DNA from: Methylobacterium organophilum
GTDB lineage: Bacteria; Pseudomonadota; Alphaproteobacteria; Rhizobiales; Beijerinckiaceae
Length of the DNA: 64,000 nt
Assembly (NCBI RefSeq): GCF_022179465.1
Contig: NZ_BPQV01000009.1
Location: 186,001-250,000 of the forward strand
Reading direction: 5' to 3'
Made by a program: the position numbers and the translations under genes. The notes under the pieces are model-generated. The model saw nothing but the letters and a program-made list of their open reading frames with translations. It was not told the origin of the DNA and made no database searches. Numbering within the stretch: the first letter of the stretch is position 1; the number at the start of each line of letters is the position of its first letter. Positions 18,489 to 28,098 of this stretch are shown one piece after another.

Positions 18489-19679
18489 TCAGGCGCCTTC
18501 GGGATTCCAGCCGTAGAGCCAAGCGTAGCGCCCGCTCATGCCGGTGGGGCCGAGGCGGCGCATCACCAGGTTGCGGACGGCTCCCTTGAAGGCGCCGGCA
18601 TGGTACGCTCGGCCATTGGCCCGGGCCGCCTTCTGTACGCGCCGCACCCGCGCGTAGCGGGCGCGGGAATAGGCCGCGAGGGCGGCGGGCACGTCTGGGT
18701 CGCTCGCGAGGCAGCGGGCGAGGATGGCCGCGTCCTCGATCGCGAGAGCGGCGCCCTGTGCCAGGAAGGGCAGCACCGGATGGGCCGCATCCCCCAGGAG
18801 CGCCAGGCGCCCCCGCGCCAGCGGTCGTCCGGCCGGGCGGTCGACGAGGGACCAGACCACCCAGGTATCGGGCAGACCGAGCAGGTCGGCCAGGGGTGAA
18901 GCCGCATCCTCGAAATGGGCGCGCAGGACCGCCGGCTCGCCGAGGCGGCCCCAATCCTCGTCGCCCTCCCGCTCCGGCACAATGGCAACGACGTTGAGCC
19001 GCTGGCCGCCCATGATCGGGTAATGCACCACGTGCCGGCGCGGGCCGAGCCACAGCCCGGTCTGCTCGCCGGCTAGGGCTTCGGGCACGGCCTCCCGCAG
19101 CACCGTCGCCCGCCAGGCGGCCTGCCGGTGGGTCACGAGCGGGCGCGGGTCGAGCCCGTGCCGCAGGCGCGAGCGCACCCCGTCGGCCGCGACGACGAGA
19201 TCGGCCTCCAGGCTGTCCCGACGCCCGCCATCGACACTCTCGAGCGCCAGCGTCGCGGAGCGTGCCGCTTCCTGCAGTCCCGTCACCTCGCGTCCCACCA
19301 TCAGGCGGATGCCCGTCCGCGCGCGGACGGCATCGAGCAGCAGCGTCTGCAGGTCGGCCCGGTGGATGACGTAGTAGGGCGAGCCGTAGCGCTCGCGCAG
19401 GGGCGCCCCGAGGGCGACGCCACCGATCCGCCGCCCGCTTGCCAGGGAACGAATCTCGACGCCCGGCGGCTCGTTGGCCGCCCGGCGCAGGGCCGCACCG
19501 AGGCCGAGCCCGATCAGGACGCGGCTCGCATTGGGCGAGATCTGGAGTCCCGCACCGACCTCCGAGAAGCCGGTGCGGCGTTCGATGAGAGTGACGTCGT
19601 GACCGGCCGCATTCAGCGCGAGCGCAGCCGTCAAGCCGCCGATGCCGGCCCCGACGATGGCGATCGAGAGCGTACTCAA
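18489..19679 (-). CDS. FAD-dependent monooxygenase (salicylate/3-hydroxybenzoate hydroxylase-like)
   Basis: A 396-residue class A flavoprotein monooxygenase. Seen: the dinucleotide-binding IAIVGAGIGGLTAALAL at the N-terminus, GAGLQISPNASRVL, the DG motif (LVVAADGVRSRLR), and the second FAD motif LALLGDAAHPVLPFLAQG. Enzymes of this family hydroxylate aromatic rings or ubiquinone precursors using NAD(P)H and O2. The start is probably TTG 19679; no ATG lies near the FAD motif. It sits 7 nt after the zinc-finger gene stop, so they form one transcript. Confidence 0.85.
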   Translation of the reverse strand: MSTLSIAIVGAGIGGLTAALALNAAGHDVTLIERRTGFSEVGAGLQISPNASRVLIGLGLGAALRRAANEPPGVEIRSLASGRRIGGVALGAPLRERYGSPYYVIHRADLQTLLLDAVRARTGIRLMVGREVTGLQEAARSATLALESVDGGRRDSLEADLVVAADGVRSRLRHGLDPRPLVTHRQAAWRATVLREAVPEALAGEQTGLWLGPRRHVVHYPIMGGQRLNVVAIVPEREGDEDWGRLGEPAVLRAHFEDAASPLADLLGLPDTWVVWSLVDRPAGRPLARGRLALLGDAAHPVLPFLAQGAALAIEDAAILARCLASDPDVPAALAAYSRARYARVRRVQKAARANGRAYHAGAFKGAVRNLVMRRLGPTGMSGRYAWLYGWNPEGA

Positions 19680-19686
19680 GGCCGGA

Positions 19687-19947
19687 TCAGGCGGCGTCCT
19701 TGGCTCCGGGCTCGTCGCTCCAGAGGCAAGCCGCCGGCTCCGCGGTGCCGGGCCGCAGCTTCGGGTCGTAGCGGAACAGCGTCGAGCAGTACTGGCAGAT
19801 GATCTCGTCGTCCCGCCCCATGTCGAGGAAGACATGCGGATGGTCGAAGGGCGGCAGCGCGCCGATGCACATGAACTCCTTGGAGCCGACATGCACCACC
19901 GCCACGCCGGGCTGGTTGTGGAAGTGCGGAACCGCCTTGTCTGCCAT
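19687..19947 (-). CDS. Zinc-finger domain protein (NDUFS6-like)
   Basis: An 86-residue protein with a CHCC-type zinc site: a cysteine in FMCIGALPPFDHPHVFLD, the histidine in the same segment, and the pair in ICQYCSTLF. This is the fold of mitochondrial NDUFS6 and its alphaproteobacterial homologues, some of which belong to complex I. It is first in a two-gene unit with the FAD monooxygenase and diverges from map. Whether it is the complex I subunit or a paralogue cannot be told here. Confidence 0.85.
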   Translation of the reverse strand: MADKAVPHFHNQPGVAVVHVGSKEFMCIGALPPFDHPHVFLDMGRDDEIICQYCSTLFRYDPKLRPGTAEPAACLWSDEPGAKDAA

Positions 19948-20130
19948 CGCGCCGTCCTGTGCCGGTGCCCGCGACAGCGCCGCGGACCGATCCTCGAATG
20001 CCGAAGGCTTGAGGGTCTAGCCCGTCGCGGCGGCGAAGCCTAGAGCCCGAGGGGCCCGACAGGGTTGGCGCTCGCGGCCGCGAAGCGTAAACACATCGGG
20101 AATCCGACCGAGCGCGTTAAAAATACCGTC

Positions 20131-20958
20131 ATGAGCCGAGACCAAACCGCCGTTGCCGAGGGATCCCGGCGCGCGCCCGAGCCGCCGATCCACGGGCCGG
20201 AGGGATTCGAGGGCATGCGCCGCGCCGGTCGCCTGACCGCCGCGGCCCTCGACCTGCTCATGGAGGCGGCGCAGCCCGGCGTGACCACCGAGCATCTCGA
20301 CCGTCTCGCCTTCGAGTTCGGCATGGATCACGGCGCCTATCCGGCCTCGCTGCATTACCGCGGCTACCGGAAGTCGATCTGCACCTCGATCAACCACGTC
20401 GTCTGCCATGGCATCCCCAACGACAAGCCCCTGCGCGAGGGCGATATCGTCAATCTCGATATCTGCCTGATCCTCGACGGGTGGCACGGCGATTCGAGCC
20501 GCATGGCCTATATCGGCGAGGTACCACGCAAGGCGCAGCGCCTGTGCGAGATCACCTACGAGGCGCTGATGCGCGGCATCCAGGCCGTGAAGCCCGGCGG
20601 CTCCACCAACGACATCGGTCGCGCGATCCAGACTTACGCCGAATCCGAGCGCTGCTCGGTGGTGCGCGACTTCTGCGGCCACGGGCTCGGCCGGGTCTAT
20701 CACGATGCCCCGACCATCCTGCACTACGTCGAGCCGAGCTACGACGTGCCGCTCAAGCCGGGCCAGTTCTTCACCGTCGAGCCGATGATCAATCTCGGCC
20801 GGCCGGCGGTGAAGGTTCTCGGCGACGGCTGGACCGCCGTGACCCGCGACCGCTCGCTCTCGGCCCAGTTCGAGCACACGATCGCGGTGACGGAAGACGG
20901 CTACGAGATCTTCACCCTCTCGCCCAAGGGCCTCGACCAGCCCAAGCCGCAAGGCTGA
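20131..20958 (+). CDS. map: Type I methionine aminopeptidase
   Basis: A 275-residue methionyl aminopeptidase that removes the initiator methionine. The metal ligands are visible: aspartates in [18 protein letters not shown], histidine in [13 protein letters not shown], and glutamates in FTVEPMIN and QFEHTIAV. The substrate-pocket histidine is in [16 protein letters not shown] 20131 gives a short N-terminal extension before [16 protein letters not shown], as in other alphaproteobacteria. radC begins 7 bp after the stop, so the two are likely co-transcribed. Confidence 0.95.
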   Translation: MSRDQTAVAEGSRRAPEPPIHGPEGFEGMRRAGRLTAAALDLLMEAAQPGVTTEHLDRLAFEFGMDHGAYPASLHYRGYRKSICTSINHVVCHGIPNDKPLREGDIVNLDICLILDGWHGDSSRMAYIGEVPRKAQRLCEITYEALMRGIQAVKPGGSTNDIGRAIQTYAESERCSVVRDFCGHGLGRVYHDAPTILHYVEPSYDVPLKPGQFFTVEPMINLGRPAVKVLGDGWTAVTRDRSLSAQFEHTIAVTEDGYEIFTLSPKGLDQPKPQG

Positions 20959-20965
20959 GCCGCGG

Positions 20966-21724
20966 ATGTCGCGCAGGCTGCCGGACCCGTCCGCGGCGCC
21001 CGGCCTGCTCGATTCGATCGCCGACGTGACGCCCGCCCCGGCGCAGGCGGAGGTTCCCCATTACCACGGCCACCGGGAGCGGCTGCGTGCCCGCTTCGCG
21101 GAAGCCGGGGCCGATGCGCTCGCCGATTACGAACTGCTTGAGCTCGCCCTGTTCCGGGCGATCCCCCGGCGGGACGTGAAGCCGCTCGCCAAGGCACTGA
21201 TCAAGCGGTTCGGCTCCTTCGCCGAAGTGGTGAGCGCGGAGCCCGGCCGGCTCGCCGAGGTCGAGGGCGTCTCAACCGGGGTAATCGCCGATCTCAAGCT
21301 GATCCAGGCCGCCGGCCACCGCCTCGCCCGCGGCGCCGTCGCCGCCCGGCCGCTGCTCTCCTCCTGGAGCGCGCTCCTCGAATACCTGCGCGCCACCATG
21401 GCCTTCTCGCCCCGGGAGGAGTTCCGGGTGCTGTTCCTCGACAAGCGCAACCACCTGATCGCCGACGAGGTGCAAGGCCGCGGCACCGTCGACCACACGC
21501 CGGTCTACCCTCGCGAGGTGGCCCGCCGCGCGCTCGAACTCTCGGCCACGGCGATCATCCTCGCCCACAACCACCCCTCGGGCGACCCGACGCCCTCCGG
21601 CGCGGACGTGCGCATGACCCGGGAGATCGTATCCGTTCTCGATCCCCTCGGCATCGTGGTGCACGACCACGTCGTCCTCGGACGGGAGGGACATGCCAGC
21701 TTGAAGGGTTTGAAACTGATCTGA
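20966..21724 (+). CDS. radC: RadC/YeeS-type JAMM domain protein (UPF0758)
   Basis: A 252-residue RadC family protein. The N-terminal part has the helix-hairpin-helix region ([18 protein letters not shown]). The C-terminal JAMM metalloprotease-like domain has the metal motif [12 protein letters not shown] near residue 200, preceded by [13 protein letters not shown]. Despite the name, a role in recombination repair is not supported experimentally; the biochemical function is unknown. The position directly after map is common in alphaproteobacteria. Confidence 0.92.
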   Translation: MSRRLPDPSAAPGLLDSIADVTPAPAQAEVPHYHGHRERLRARFAEAGADALADYELLELALFRAIPRRDVKPLAKALIKRFGSFAEVVSAEPGRLAEVEGVSTGVIADLKLIQAAGHRLARGAVAARPLLSSWSALLEYLRATMAFSPREEFRVLFLDKRNHLIADEVQGRGTVDHTPVYPREVARRALELSATAIILAHNHPSGDPTPSGADVRMTREIVSVLDPLGIVVHDHVVLGREGHASLKGLKLI

Positions 21725-21800
21725 CCTGGGGATGGCCCCGCACGCGGGTTCCCCTGGCCTGCCTCTTGCCTAGTTTGAGTCGAAGAAACGGGAGAGGTGG

Positions 21801-23240
21801 ATGGCGCTCAAGGCCTTCGACGAGATGCGCGGTCCGGGGGATGCGGCGGCGGATTCGCCCGCCGTGCGCGCGGCCTATGACAGCCTGAAAACTTGGCTCG
21901 ATCAGACCCCGCCGGAGCATTTCAATACGCGCCGCAGCCAGGCCGAGATGCTGTTCCGGCGCATCGGAATCACCTTCGCCGTCTACGGCGCCAACGAATC
22001 GACCGAGCGGCTGATCCCGTTCGACATCATCCCGCGGGTGCTCACCAAGCCGGAATGGGGTTTCCTGGAGCGGGGCCTGAAACAGCGGGTGACGGCGCTC
22101 AACGCCTTCATCAACGACATCTACGGCGCCGAGGAATGCATCAAGGCCGGCGTGATCCCGGCCGACCTCGTCTACCGCAACCCGCATTACCGCATGGAGA
22201 TGCGGGCCTTCGACGTGCCGCACGATCTCTACGTGCACATCGCCGGCATCGACATCGTGCGCACCGGCGAAGACGAGTTCTTCGTTCTGGAGGACAATGC
22301 CCGCACCCCGTCCGGCGTGTCCTACATGCTGGAGAATCGGGAGGTGATGCTGCGGCTCTTCCCGGAGCTGTTCTCCCGGCACCGGGTCGCACCGGTCGAG
22401 AACTATCCCGATGCCCTGCTCGCCACCCTGCGCAGCCTCGCGCCCCAGTCCGCAACGCGGGACCCGACGGTCGTGCTGCTCACCCCCGGCCGCTACAACT
22501 CGGCCTTCTACGAGCACTCGTTCCTGGCGGACAAGCTCGGCGTCGAGCTGGTGGAGGCGGGCGACCTCTTCACCAAGGACGACGTCGTCTACATGCGCAC
22601 CACCGAGGGGCCGCGCCGGGTCGACGTGATCTATCGCCGCCTCGACGACGACTTCCTCGATCCCCTGGTGTTCCGGCCGGATTCGGTGCTTGGCGTGCCG
22701 GGCCTGATGAACGCCTACGAGCGCGGCAACGTCACCCTGTCGAACGCGGTCGGCACCGGCATCGCCGACGACAAGGCGGTCTACAGCTACATGCCGGAGA
22801 TCGTGAAGTTCTTCACCGGCGAAGAGCCGATCCTGCACAACGTGCCGACCTGGCGCTGCCGGGAGAAGGAGGCCTTCTCCTACGTCATGGACAATCTGAA
22901 GGACCTCGTCGTGAAGGAGGTCAATGGATCCGGCGGCTACGGCATGCTCGTCGGCCCGCATGCGACCAAGCGCGAGATCGAGGATTTCGCCAAGAAGCTG
23001 CGCCACGCGCCGGACAACTTCATCGCCCAGCCGACCCTGTCGCTCTCGACCTGCCCGACCTTCGTCGCCTCCGGCGTCGCGCCCCGGCACGTCGATCTGC
23101 GCCCCTTCGTGCTCGCCGGCGCCGACGAGATCCGCATCGTGCCCGGCGGCCTGACCCGCGTGGCGCTGAAGGAGGGCTCCCTGGTCGTCAATTCGAGCCA
23201 GGGCGGCGGCACCAAGGACACCTGGGTGCTCGACGCATGA
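21801..23240 (+). CDS. Circularly permuted type 2 ATP-grasp protein (Anbu cluster)
   Basis: A 479-residue protein of the DUF404/DUF407 group, a circularly permuted ATP-grasp ligase. Characteristic segments are ERLIPFDIIPRVL, VLEDNARTPSGVSYMLENR, DVVYMRTTEGPRRVDVIYRR and VVKEVNGSGGYGMLVGP. ATP-grasp enzymes join a carboxylate to an amine, so a peptide-ligase activity is expected; no substrate is known. It is followed by an alpha-E gene and a transglutaminase-like gene, the standard companions of the Anbu proteasome homologue found farther downstream. GGGAGAGG precedes ATG 21801. Confidence 0.9.
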   Translation: MALKAFDEMRGPGDAAADSPAVRAAYDSLKTWLDQTPPEHFNTRRSQAEMLFRRIGITFAVYGANESTERLIPFDIIPRVLTKPEWGFLERGLKQRVTALNAFINDIYGAEECIKAGVIPADLVYRNPHYRMEMRAFDVPHDLYVHIAGIDIVRTGEDEFFVLEDNARTPSGVSYMLENREVMLRLFPELFSRHRVAPVENYPDALLATLRSLAPQSATRDPTVVLLTPGRYNSAFYEHSFLADKLGVELVEAGDLFTKDDVVYMRTTEGPRRVDVIYRRLDDDFLDPLVFRPDSVLGVPGLMNAYERGNVTLSNAVGTGIADDKAVYSYMPEIVKFFTGEEPILHNVPTWRCREKEAFSYVMDNLKDLVVKEVNGSGGYGMLVGPHATKREIEDFAKKLRHAPDNFIAQPTLSLSTCPTFVASGVAPRHVDLRPFVLAGADEIRIVPGGLTRVALKEGSLVVNSSQGGGTKDTWVLDA

Positions 23241-23247
23241 GCAATCC

Positions 23248-23290
23248 GGCGCACCGACGGGCACACTCGCCCCGTGCGCCTTTCCTTATT
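23248..23290 (+). terminator. Possible attenuator/terminator between the ATP-grasp and alpha-E genes
   Basis: GGCGCAC (23248-23254) pairs with GTGCGCC (23274-23280) and is followed by the T-rich tail TTTCCTTATT. Its position in the 143-bp gap inside the cluster suggests that transcription of the two parts can be uncoupled. The pairing is direct; the function is inferred. Confidence 0.4.
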
Positions 23291-23383
23291 GCCGGCGGAT
23301 GGAGCAGCTGCGCAAACAAGATGCAGCGTCCCCGCTTCTCCTTCCTTTCCGGCTCCGGCCGGGCGTGCCTATGACGTGAAGCC

Positions 23384-24328
23384 ATGCTGTCCCGCACCGC
23401 CGACAATCTCTATTGGCTCTCGCGCTACGTGGAGCGCGCCGAGTTCGTGGCGCGCATCCTTGATGCCGCCCACCGGCTCGCGGCCCTGCCCTCGAACTAC
23501 GGCGGCGGCGAGAGCAACGAATGGGCCTCCGCCCTCTCCTCCGCGGGTGACCCGGAGGTGTTCAAGACGCTCTACGACACGGTCGACGAGCACACGGTCT
23601 GCAACTTCCTCGCCTTCTCGCCACACAATCCGTCCTCGATCCGCTCCTGCATCGCCACCGCCCGCGAGAACGCCCGATCGATCCGGACGGCGCTGACCAC
23701 GGAGATGTGGGAGGCGATCAACGGCGCCTATCTGGAGCTGCGCAACTACGAGGGCCGGGAGCTCAACCGGGAGGAGTTCTCGCTCTTCCTCGACTGGGTG
23801 AAGCGCACCTCTCTGGCCTTCGACGGCTCGGCCTACCGGACGATGCTGCGCAACGACGCCTACTGGTTCACCCGCCTCGGCACGGCGATCGAGCGCGCGG
23901 ACAACACCGCCCGCATCCTCGACGTGAAGTACCAGATCCTGCTGCCGGCCTCGGAGCGCGTCGGTGGCAGCCTCGACTACTTCCAGTGGACCACGATCCT
24001 GCGCGAGGTCTCGGCCTTCAACGCCTATCACTGGGTCTATCGCGAGAGCATCAAGCCGTTGCTGGTCGCCGACCTCCTGATCCTCAACCGGGAGATGCCC
24101 CGCTCCCTGGCGAGCTGCTACCGCATGCTGGTGGAGCATCTCGACCTGATCGCGGATGCCTATGGCCGGCGCGGCGAGAGCCAGCGGCTCGCGAGCAATC
24201 TGCGGGCCCGGCTTCATGGGGCCGATATCGAGCGCATCTTCGCCTCGGGGCTCCACGAGTTCATCGAAGGCTTCATCGCCGACAACAACAAGATCGGCGC
24301 GGCGATCAGCGAGCAGTATCTGGTCTGA
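23384..24328 (+). CDS. Alpha-E domain protein (Anbu cluster)
   Basis: A 314-residue all-helical protein of the alpha-E (DUF403) family. The N-terminus MLSRTADNLYWLSRYVERAE is diagnostic, with internal ARENARSIR and SKYQIL-like (DVKYQILLPA) segments. Its biochemical role is unknown; it almost always accompanies the type 2 ATP-grasp protein and the transglutaminase-like protein, with which it may form a peptide-modifying complex. The transglutaminase gene starts 41 bp after its stop. Confidence 0.9.
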   Translation: MLSRTADNLYWLSRYVERAEFVARILDAAHRLAALPSNYGGGESNEWASALSSAGDPEVFKTLYDTVDEHTVCNFLAFSPHNPSSIRSCIATARENARSIRTALTTEMWEAINGAYLELRNYEGRELNREEFSLFLDWVKRTSLAFDGSAYRTMLRNDAYWFTRLGTAIERADNTARILDVKYQILLPASERVGGSLDYFQWTTILREVSAFNAYHWVYRESIKPLLVADLLILNREMPRSLASCYRMLVEHLDLIADAYGRRGESQRLASNLRARLHGADIERIFASGLHEFIEGFIADNNKIGAAISEQYLV

Positions 24329-24369
24329 GCAAGGTCGCGCGAGAAGAGTTCACGCCGGGAAGGCAAGGC

Positions 24370-25218
24370 ATGCGAATCCGCGTCGTTCACGACACGATCT
24401 ACACCTACGAACAGGCGGCACGGGGACTGATCCAAGTGCTGCGGCTGACGCCACGGGATCATGACGGCCAGCATGTGCGCGAATGGCGCATCGAACCTTC
24501 GGTGAACGGGCGCCTCACCGCCCGCGAGGACGGGTTCGGCAACATCGTCCACTGGTTCTCCGCGGACGAGGCGGCGGAGGAGCTGACCATCCGCGTGACC
24601 GGCGAGGTCGAGACCTTCGAGACCCACGGCATCGTGCGCGGCGCGGTCGAGCGCCTGCCCGACCTGTTCTACCTGCGCGACACGAACCTGACGGAACCCA
24701 GCGCCGAACTCGTCGCCTTCGCGGACGAGGTCGCGGCCCGGGCCGAGGCCACGCCCCTCGCCCTGTGCCACGCCCTGCTCGAGGCGATCCACGACCGGGT
24801 CACCTTCGAGCCCGGCCCGACCAGCGCGAGCACGACGGCGGCGCAATCCTTCGAGGTGGGCAAGGGCGTGTGCCAGGACCTCACCCACATCTTCCTCTCG
24901 GCCGCCCGCCACCTCGAGATCCCGACCCGCTACGTCTCCGGCTATTTCCACCGCAACGACGGGACCGACGACCAGAAGGCCGGACACGCCTGGGCCGAGG
25001 CGCTGGTGCCGGATCTGGGCTGGGTCGGATTCGATGCCGCCAACGGCATCTCGGCGACAGAGGCCCATATCCGTGTGGCGAGCGGCCTCGACTATCTCGG
25101 CGCGGCGCCGATCCGCGGCAGCCGCATGGGCGGCGGCATCGAGACCCTCGAAGTGGCCCTGCGCGTCGAGCAGGTGCAGGCGCAGAGCCAGCAGAGCCAA
25201 AGCCAGTCGCAGGGCTGA
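24370..25218 (+). CDS. Transglutaminase-like cysteine protease (Anbu cluster)
   Basis: A 282-residue protein with an N-terminal beta region (MRIRVVHDTIYTYEQAARG, the bacterial transglutaminase-like N-domain) and a papain-like core. The catalytic triad is visible: Cys in GKGVCQDLTHIFLSAAR, His in AGHAWAEALVP, and Asp in WVGFDAANG. The C-terminus ends in an unusual Gln/Ser-rich tail (QAQSQQSQSQSQG). The family hydrolyses or transfers peptide amides. It is the third gene of the cluster; the expected anbu neighbour is displaced by a TonB receptor gene. Confidence 0.9.
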   Translation: MRIRVVHDTIYTYEQAARGLIQVLRLTPRDHDGQHVREWRIEPSVNGRLTAREDGFGNIVHWFSADEAAEELTIRVTGEVETFETHGIVRGAVERLPDLFYLRDTNLTEPSAELVAFADEVAARAEATPLALCHALLEAIHDRVTFEPGPTSASTTAAQSFEVGKGVCQDLTHIFLSAARHLEIPTRYVSGYFHRNDGTDDQKAGHAWAEALVPDLGWVGFDAANGISATEAHIRVASGLDYLGAAPIRGSRMGGGIETLEVALRVEQVQAQSQQSQSQSQG

Positions 25219-25629
25219 GGCCGCCCCGCGACGTCGCGATCAAGGACTGGGGCCGCAATCGGAGACCTTCGGTCTCATGGGGCGTACCAGCACCCCTGAA
25301 TTTGCGATACCGGCCGCTAGATGTCCGAACCGATCCCTCGCGGTCGCGCGCGGAGGTATAAATGGGACGTCGTCCGCGAGTATAAAAATAGAATAATTCT
25401 ACTGTGTTTTGCCTGCGCAACACCGCGTGCAATACATAATTCGCTTGCGCACTTCTCATTGACGCGCCAGCGATCCGTCCGCATCCCTGTGTGCAACTTC
25501 TCGCACCCGGATGAGATCGTGTTTCCCGTCTTCCTTGTCAGCCGCGGACGCGAGTCTGAGTCGCGGTCTCCCATCGACGCTCGCCGCACCCCGTCCACGG
25601 CCGGCACCGGGCCGGGCACGGATTTCGCC
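25219..25629 (+). promoter_or_regulatory. AT-rich control region upstream of the TonB receptor
   Basis: A 411-bp stretch without a convincing gene. The part from about 25360 to 25450 is strikingly AT-rich for this window and includes AGTATAAAAATAG and the palindrome at 25389-25401. The receptor frame stays open through it, but the translation before about 25630 has no signal-peptide or family character, so it is read here as a leader and promoter region. Confidence 0.6.
25389..25401. promoter_or_regulatory. Irr-box/iron-control-element-like palindrome
   Basis: TAGAATAATTCTA: five-base arms TAGAA and TTCTA around TAA, giving a near-perfect dyad. It matches the core of the iron control element bound by Irr in rhizobia and relatives (TAGAA, three bases, TTCTA). 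It lies about 230-240 bp upstream of the proposed start of a TonB-dependent siderophore receptor, a typical iron-regulated gene. Confidence 0.6.
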
Positions 25630-27957
25630 GTGGCGTCGCTCCCCGGCCGCCACCGTCATGCGGCCCTGGCCGGCGGCCTCTCGCTGATCGCCCTCGGCGT
25701 CGCGGCCCCCGCGCAGGTCCTCGCCCAGACGACGACCCGCCTCGAAGAGATCAGCGTGCAGGGGAGTCGGCCGGTGGATGCGGCCGGCGCGGGCACGTCC
25801 CGTGCAGTGGTGCCCGATTCCGCGGCCGCGCCCAACACCGCTGCGAATGGCGGCCTCAACGGGCCGGCCGGCGCCATCGGCACGCCGCCCGGCCAGGAGA
25901 GCCCGGTCGGCCCAATCCGGGGCTATGTCGCGACCCGCTCGGCGACGGCGACCAAGACGAACACGCCGCTGATCGAAACCCCGCAATCCATCACCGTGAT
26001 TGGCCAGACGCAGATCGCCGAACAGGGCGCGACCACGCTGACCCAGGCGACGCAATACACGGCCGGCATCTATTCCGGGACCTTCGGCGCGGACGAGCGC
26101 GTCGACTACTTCACCCTGCGCGGGTTCGTCGCCAGCGATTACGGCATCTACAAAGACAGCCTGCAGCTTCTCAATTACGGCTTCGGCACGTTCAAGCAGG
26201 AGATCTTCGGCCTCGAACGCATCGAGGTCCTGCGCGGTCCCTCCGCCGTGCTGTTCGGCGCCGGGAACCCGGGCGGTCTCGTCAACCAGATCACCAAGCG
26301 CCCGACCGAGCAGCCCTTCGGCTATGTCGAGGCGGGGGGCGGCTCGTTCGGCCAGAAGTACCTTGCCTTCGACATCGGCGGTCCGGTCGATGGTTCCGGC
26401 CACTGGTTCTACCGCCTGACCGGCATCGGACGGCAGGGTGGGACGCAGATCGACGGGGCGGATTCGGACCGCGTCTACATCGCCCCGTCCTTCACCTACC
26501 GGCCGGATGCGGGCACCTCCTTCACGGTGTTGACGAGCTACCAGCGCGACTGGTCGGCCGTGACTGCGAACTTCCTGCCCTATTACGGCACGGTGCGGCC
26601 CAATGCGAGCGGCCTGCGCATCGATCGTTCCCTGAATGTCGGCGACCCCAACATCAACAACTTCCAGCGCGAGCAAGCTTTCGCCGGATACGAGTTCGCG
26701 CACATCATCGACGAGACTTGGACGGTCCGGCAGAATTTTCGCTACTCGTTCAGCGACGGCACCCAGAACTCGTATATCGGCCAGCTCGGCTATGCGGATC
26801 CGGCCACCCAGACTCAGCTGGCACGCTATCAGTTCAATTACAGCGACCGGGTGAACCTGTTCCAGGTCGACAATCAGGCCGAGGCACGCTTCTCCGATGG
26901 CCTATTTCTGCACGACGTGATTTTCGGCGTCGATTACAAAAACTATACGCTCTACGACAATCAGGGCACCAACTTCGCGGCCAATCCGTTCTATGCCGCT
27001 CCGTCTCTGAACCTCCTGGCCCCGAATTTCGGCCCTGCCCTCGGGCGCCCGGGGCCTTATCAGGTCAACGTCAACAGCTTCTCGCAGATCGGCCTCTACG
27101 CGCAGGACCAGATCAAGCTGACGGACCGGCTGACCCTGATCGGCGGCCTGCGCCAGGACTTCGCCGCGAGCGACGTCACCGACAAGCTCTTCAACGGCGC
27201 GAACAGCACCCGGCGTGACGACCAGGCGCTGACGGGCCGCATCGCGCTCCTCTACAATTTCGATCCCGGGATCGCGCCCTACGTCGCGTACTCAACCTCG
27301 TTCCAGCCCCAGATCGGACCGGACGCGATCACCGGTGCAGCGCTCAAACCCGATCGGGGCGAGCAGGTCGAAGTCGGCCTCAAGCTGCAGCCGGTGGGCG
27401 CGCCCTACTTCCTGACGGTGGCGGCCTTCGACCTCGTCCGCGACAATCCGCCGATCCCCGTTCCGTCGGGCGTGGGCTTCGGCACCACGCAGCTCGGAAG
27501 CGTGCGCTCCCGCGGCGTCGAGGCGCAATTCGTCGCCACCCTGGCGGAAGGCCTGAACGTCGTCGCCGCCTATACCCACTACGACCTGGATTACATCAGG
27601 CTCGAGGATCCGCGCCTTCAGGGGCTGATCGGCAAGACACCGACCAATGTGCCCCAGACCTTCGCCTCCCTGTTCGCGGATTACACGATCCCGGTGGGGG
27701 AGCTGCGCGGCTTCGGTTTCGGTGGCGGCGTGCGCTATGTCGGGCATTCCTACGCGGATTCCTACAACACCTTGAAGGTGCCGGAATACGTGCTCTTCGA
27801 CGCGACGGTCCATTACGCCTGGGACAATGGCTGGCGCGCGGCGGTCACCGCCGCCAACATCGGCGACAAGCGCTTCGTCTCCTCCTGCCAATCCGAGAAT
27901 TCCTGCTTCTACGGCGAGGCGCGACGGGTGATCGGCAGCCTGAGCTACAAGTGGTGA
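25630..27957 (+). CDS. TonB-dependent siderophore receptor
   Basis: An outer-membrane receptor for ferric siderophores, about 775 residues from the proposed GTG. A signal peptide (AALAGGLSLIALGVAAPAQVLA) is followed by a TonB-box-like EEISVQG, a low-complexity Ala/Gly/Pro linker, the plug domain (TPQSITVIGQTQI through GLERIEVLRGPSAVLFGAGNPGG) and a beta-barrel ending in an aromatic residue (IGSLSYKW). It has no STN signalling domain, so it is a transporter and not a FecA-type transducer. No ATG lies near the signal peptide; GTG 25630 is the best start, and ATG 25321 would give an unlikely 100-residue leader. It splits the Anbu cluster. Confidence 0.87.
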   Translation: MASLPGRHRHAALAGGLSLIALGVAAPAQVLAQTTTRLEEISVQGSRPVDAAGAGTSRAVVPDSAAAPNTAANGGLNGPAGAIGTPPGQESPVGPIRGYVATRSATATKTNTPLIETPQSITVIGQTQIAEQGATTLTQATQYTAGIYSGTFGADERVDYFTLRGFVASDYGIYKDSLQLLNYGFGTFKQEIFGLERIEVLRGPSAVLFGAGNPGGLVNQITKRPTEQPFGYVEAGGGSFGQKYLAFDIGGPVDGSGHWFYRLTGIGRQGGTQIDGADSDRVYIAPSFTYRPDAGTSFTVLTSYQRDWSAVTANFLPYYGTVRPNASGLRIDRSLNVGDPNINNFQREQAFAGYEFAHIIDETWTVRQNFRYSFSDGTQNSYIGQLGYADPATQTQLARYQFNYSDRVNLFQVDNQAEARFSDGLFLHDVIFGVDYKNYTLYDNQGTNFAANPFYAAPSLNLLAPNFGPALGRPGPYQVNVNSFSQIGLYAQDQIKLTDRLTLIGGLRQDFAASDVTDKLFNGANSTRRDDQALTGRIALLYNFDPGIAPYVAYSTSFQPQIGPDAITGAALKPDRGEQVEVGLKLQPVGAPYFLTVAAFDLVRDNPPIPVPSGVGFGTTQLGSVRSRGVEAQFVATLAEGLNVVAAYTHYDLDYIRLEDPRLQGLIGKTPTNVPQTFASLFADYTIPVGELRGFGFGGGVRYVGHSYADSYNTLKVPEYVLFDATVHYAWDNGWRAAVTAANIGDKRFVSSCQSENSCFYGEARRVIGSLSYKW

Positions 27958-27967
27958 GGGACTGAAA

Positions 27968-27995
27968 GCCGCCCGGCCCACGGGATCCGGGCGGC
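27968..27995 (+). terminator. GC-rich hairpin after the TonB receptor gene
   Basis: GCCGCCCGG (27968-27976) and CCGGGCGGC (27987-27995) form a perfect 9-bp stem with a 10-nt loop, 10 bp after the receptor stop. There is no T-tract, so intrinsic termination is uncertain. It separates the receptor from anbu. Confidence 0.45.
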
Positions 27996-28098
27996 GGCCC
28001 GTGCAGGGCCGCCCGCCGAAAAGAGGATCTTGCGAGGCCTTGAGCGCCGTGCGATCCGAGCCGCGTTCACCTCTCGAAACACCCGGGCGGGCACTCTC

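Noticed and set aside
25321-25629. A 100-residue N-terminal extension of the TonB receptor from ATG 25321.
   Set aside because: It runs through an AT-rich control region with a regulatory palindrome, and the signal peptide starts only after it.
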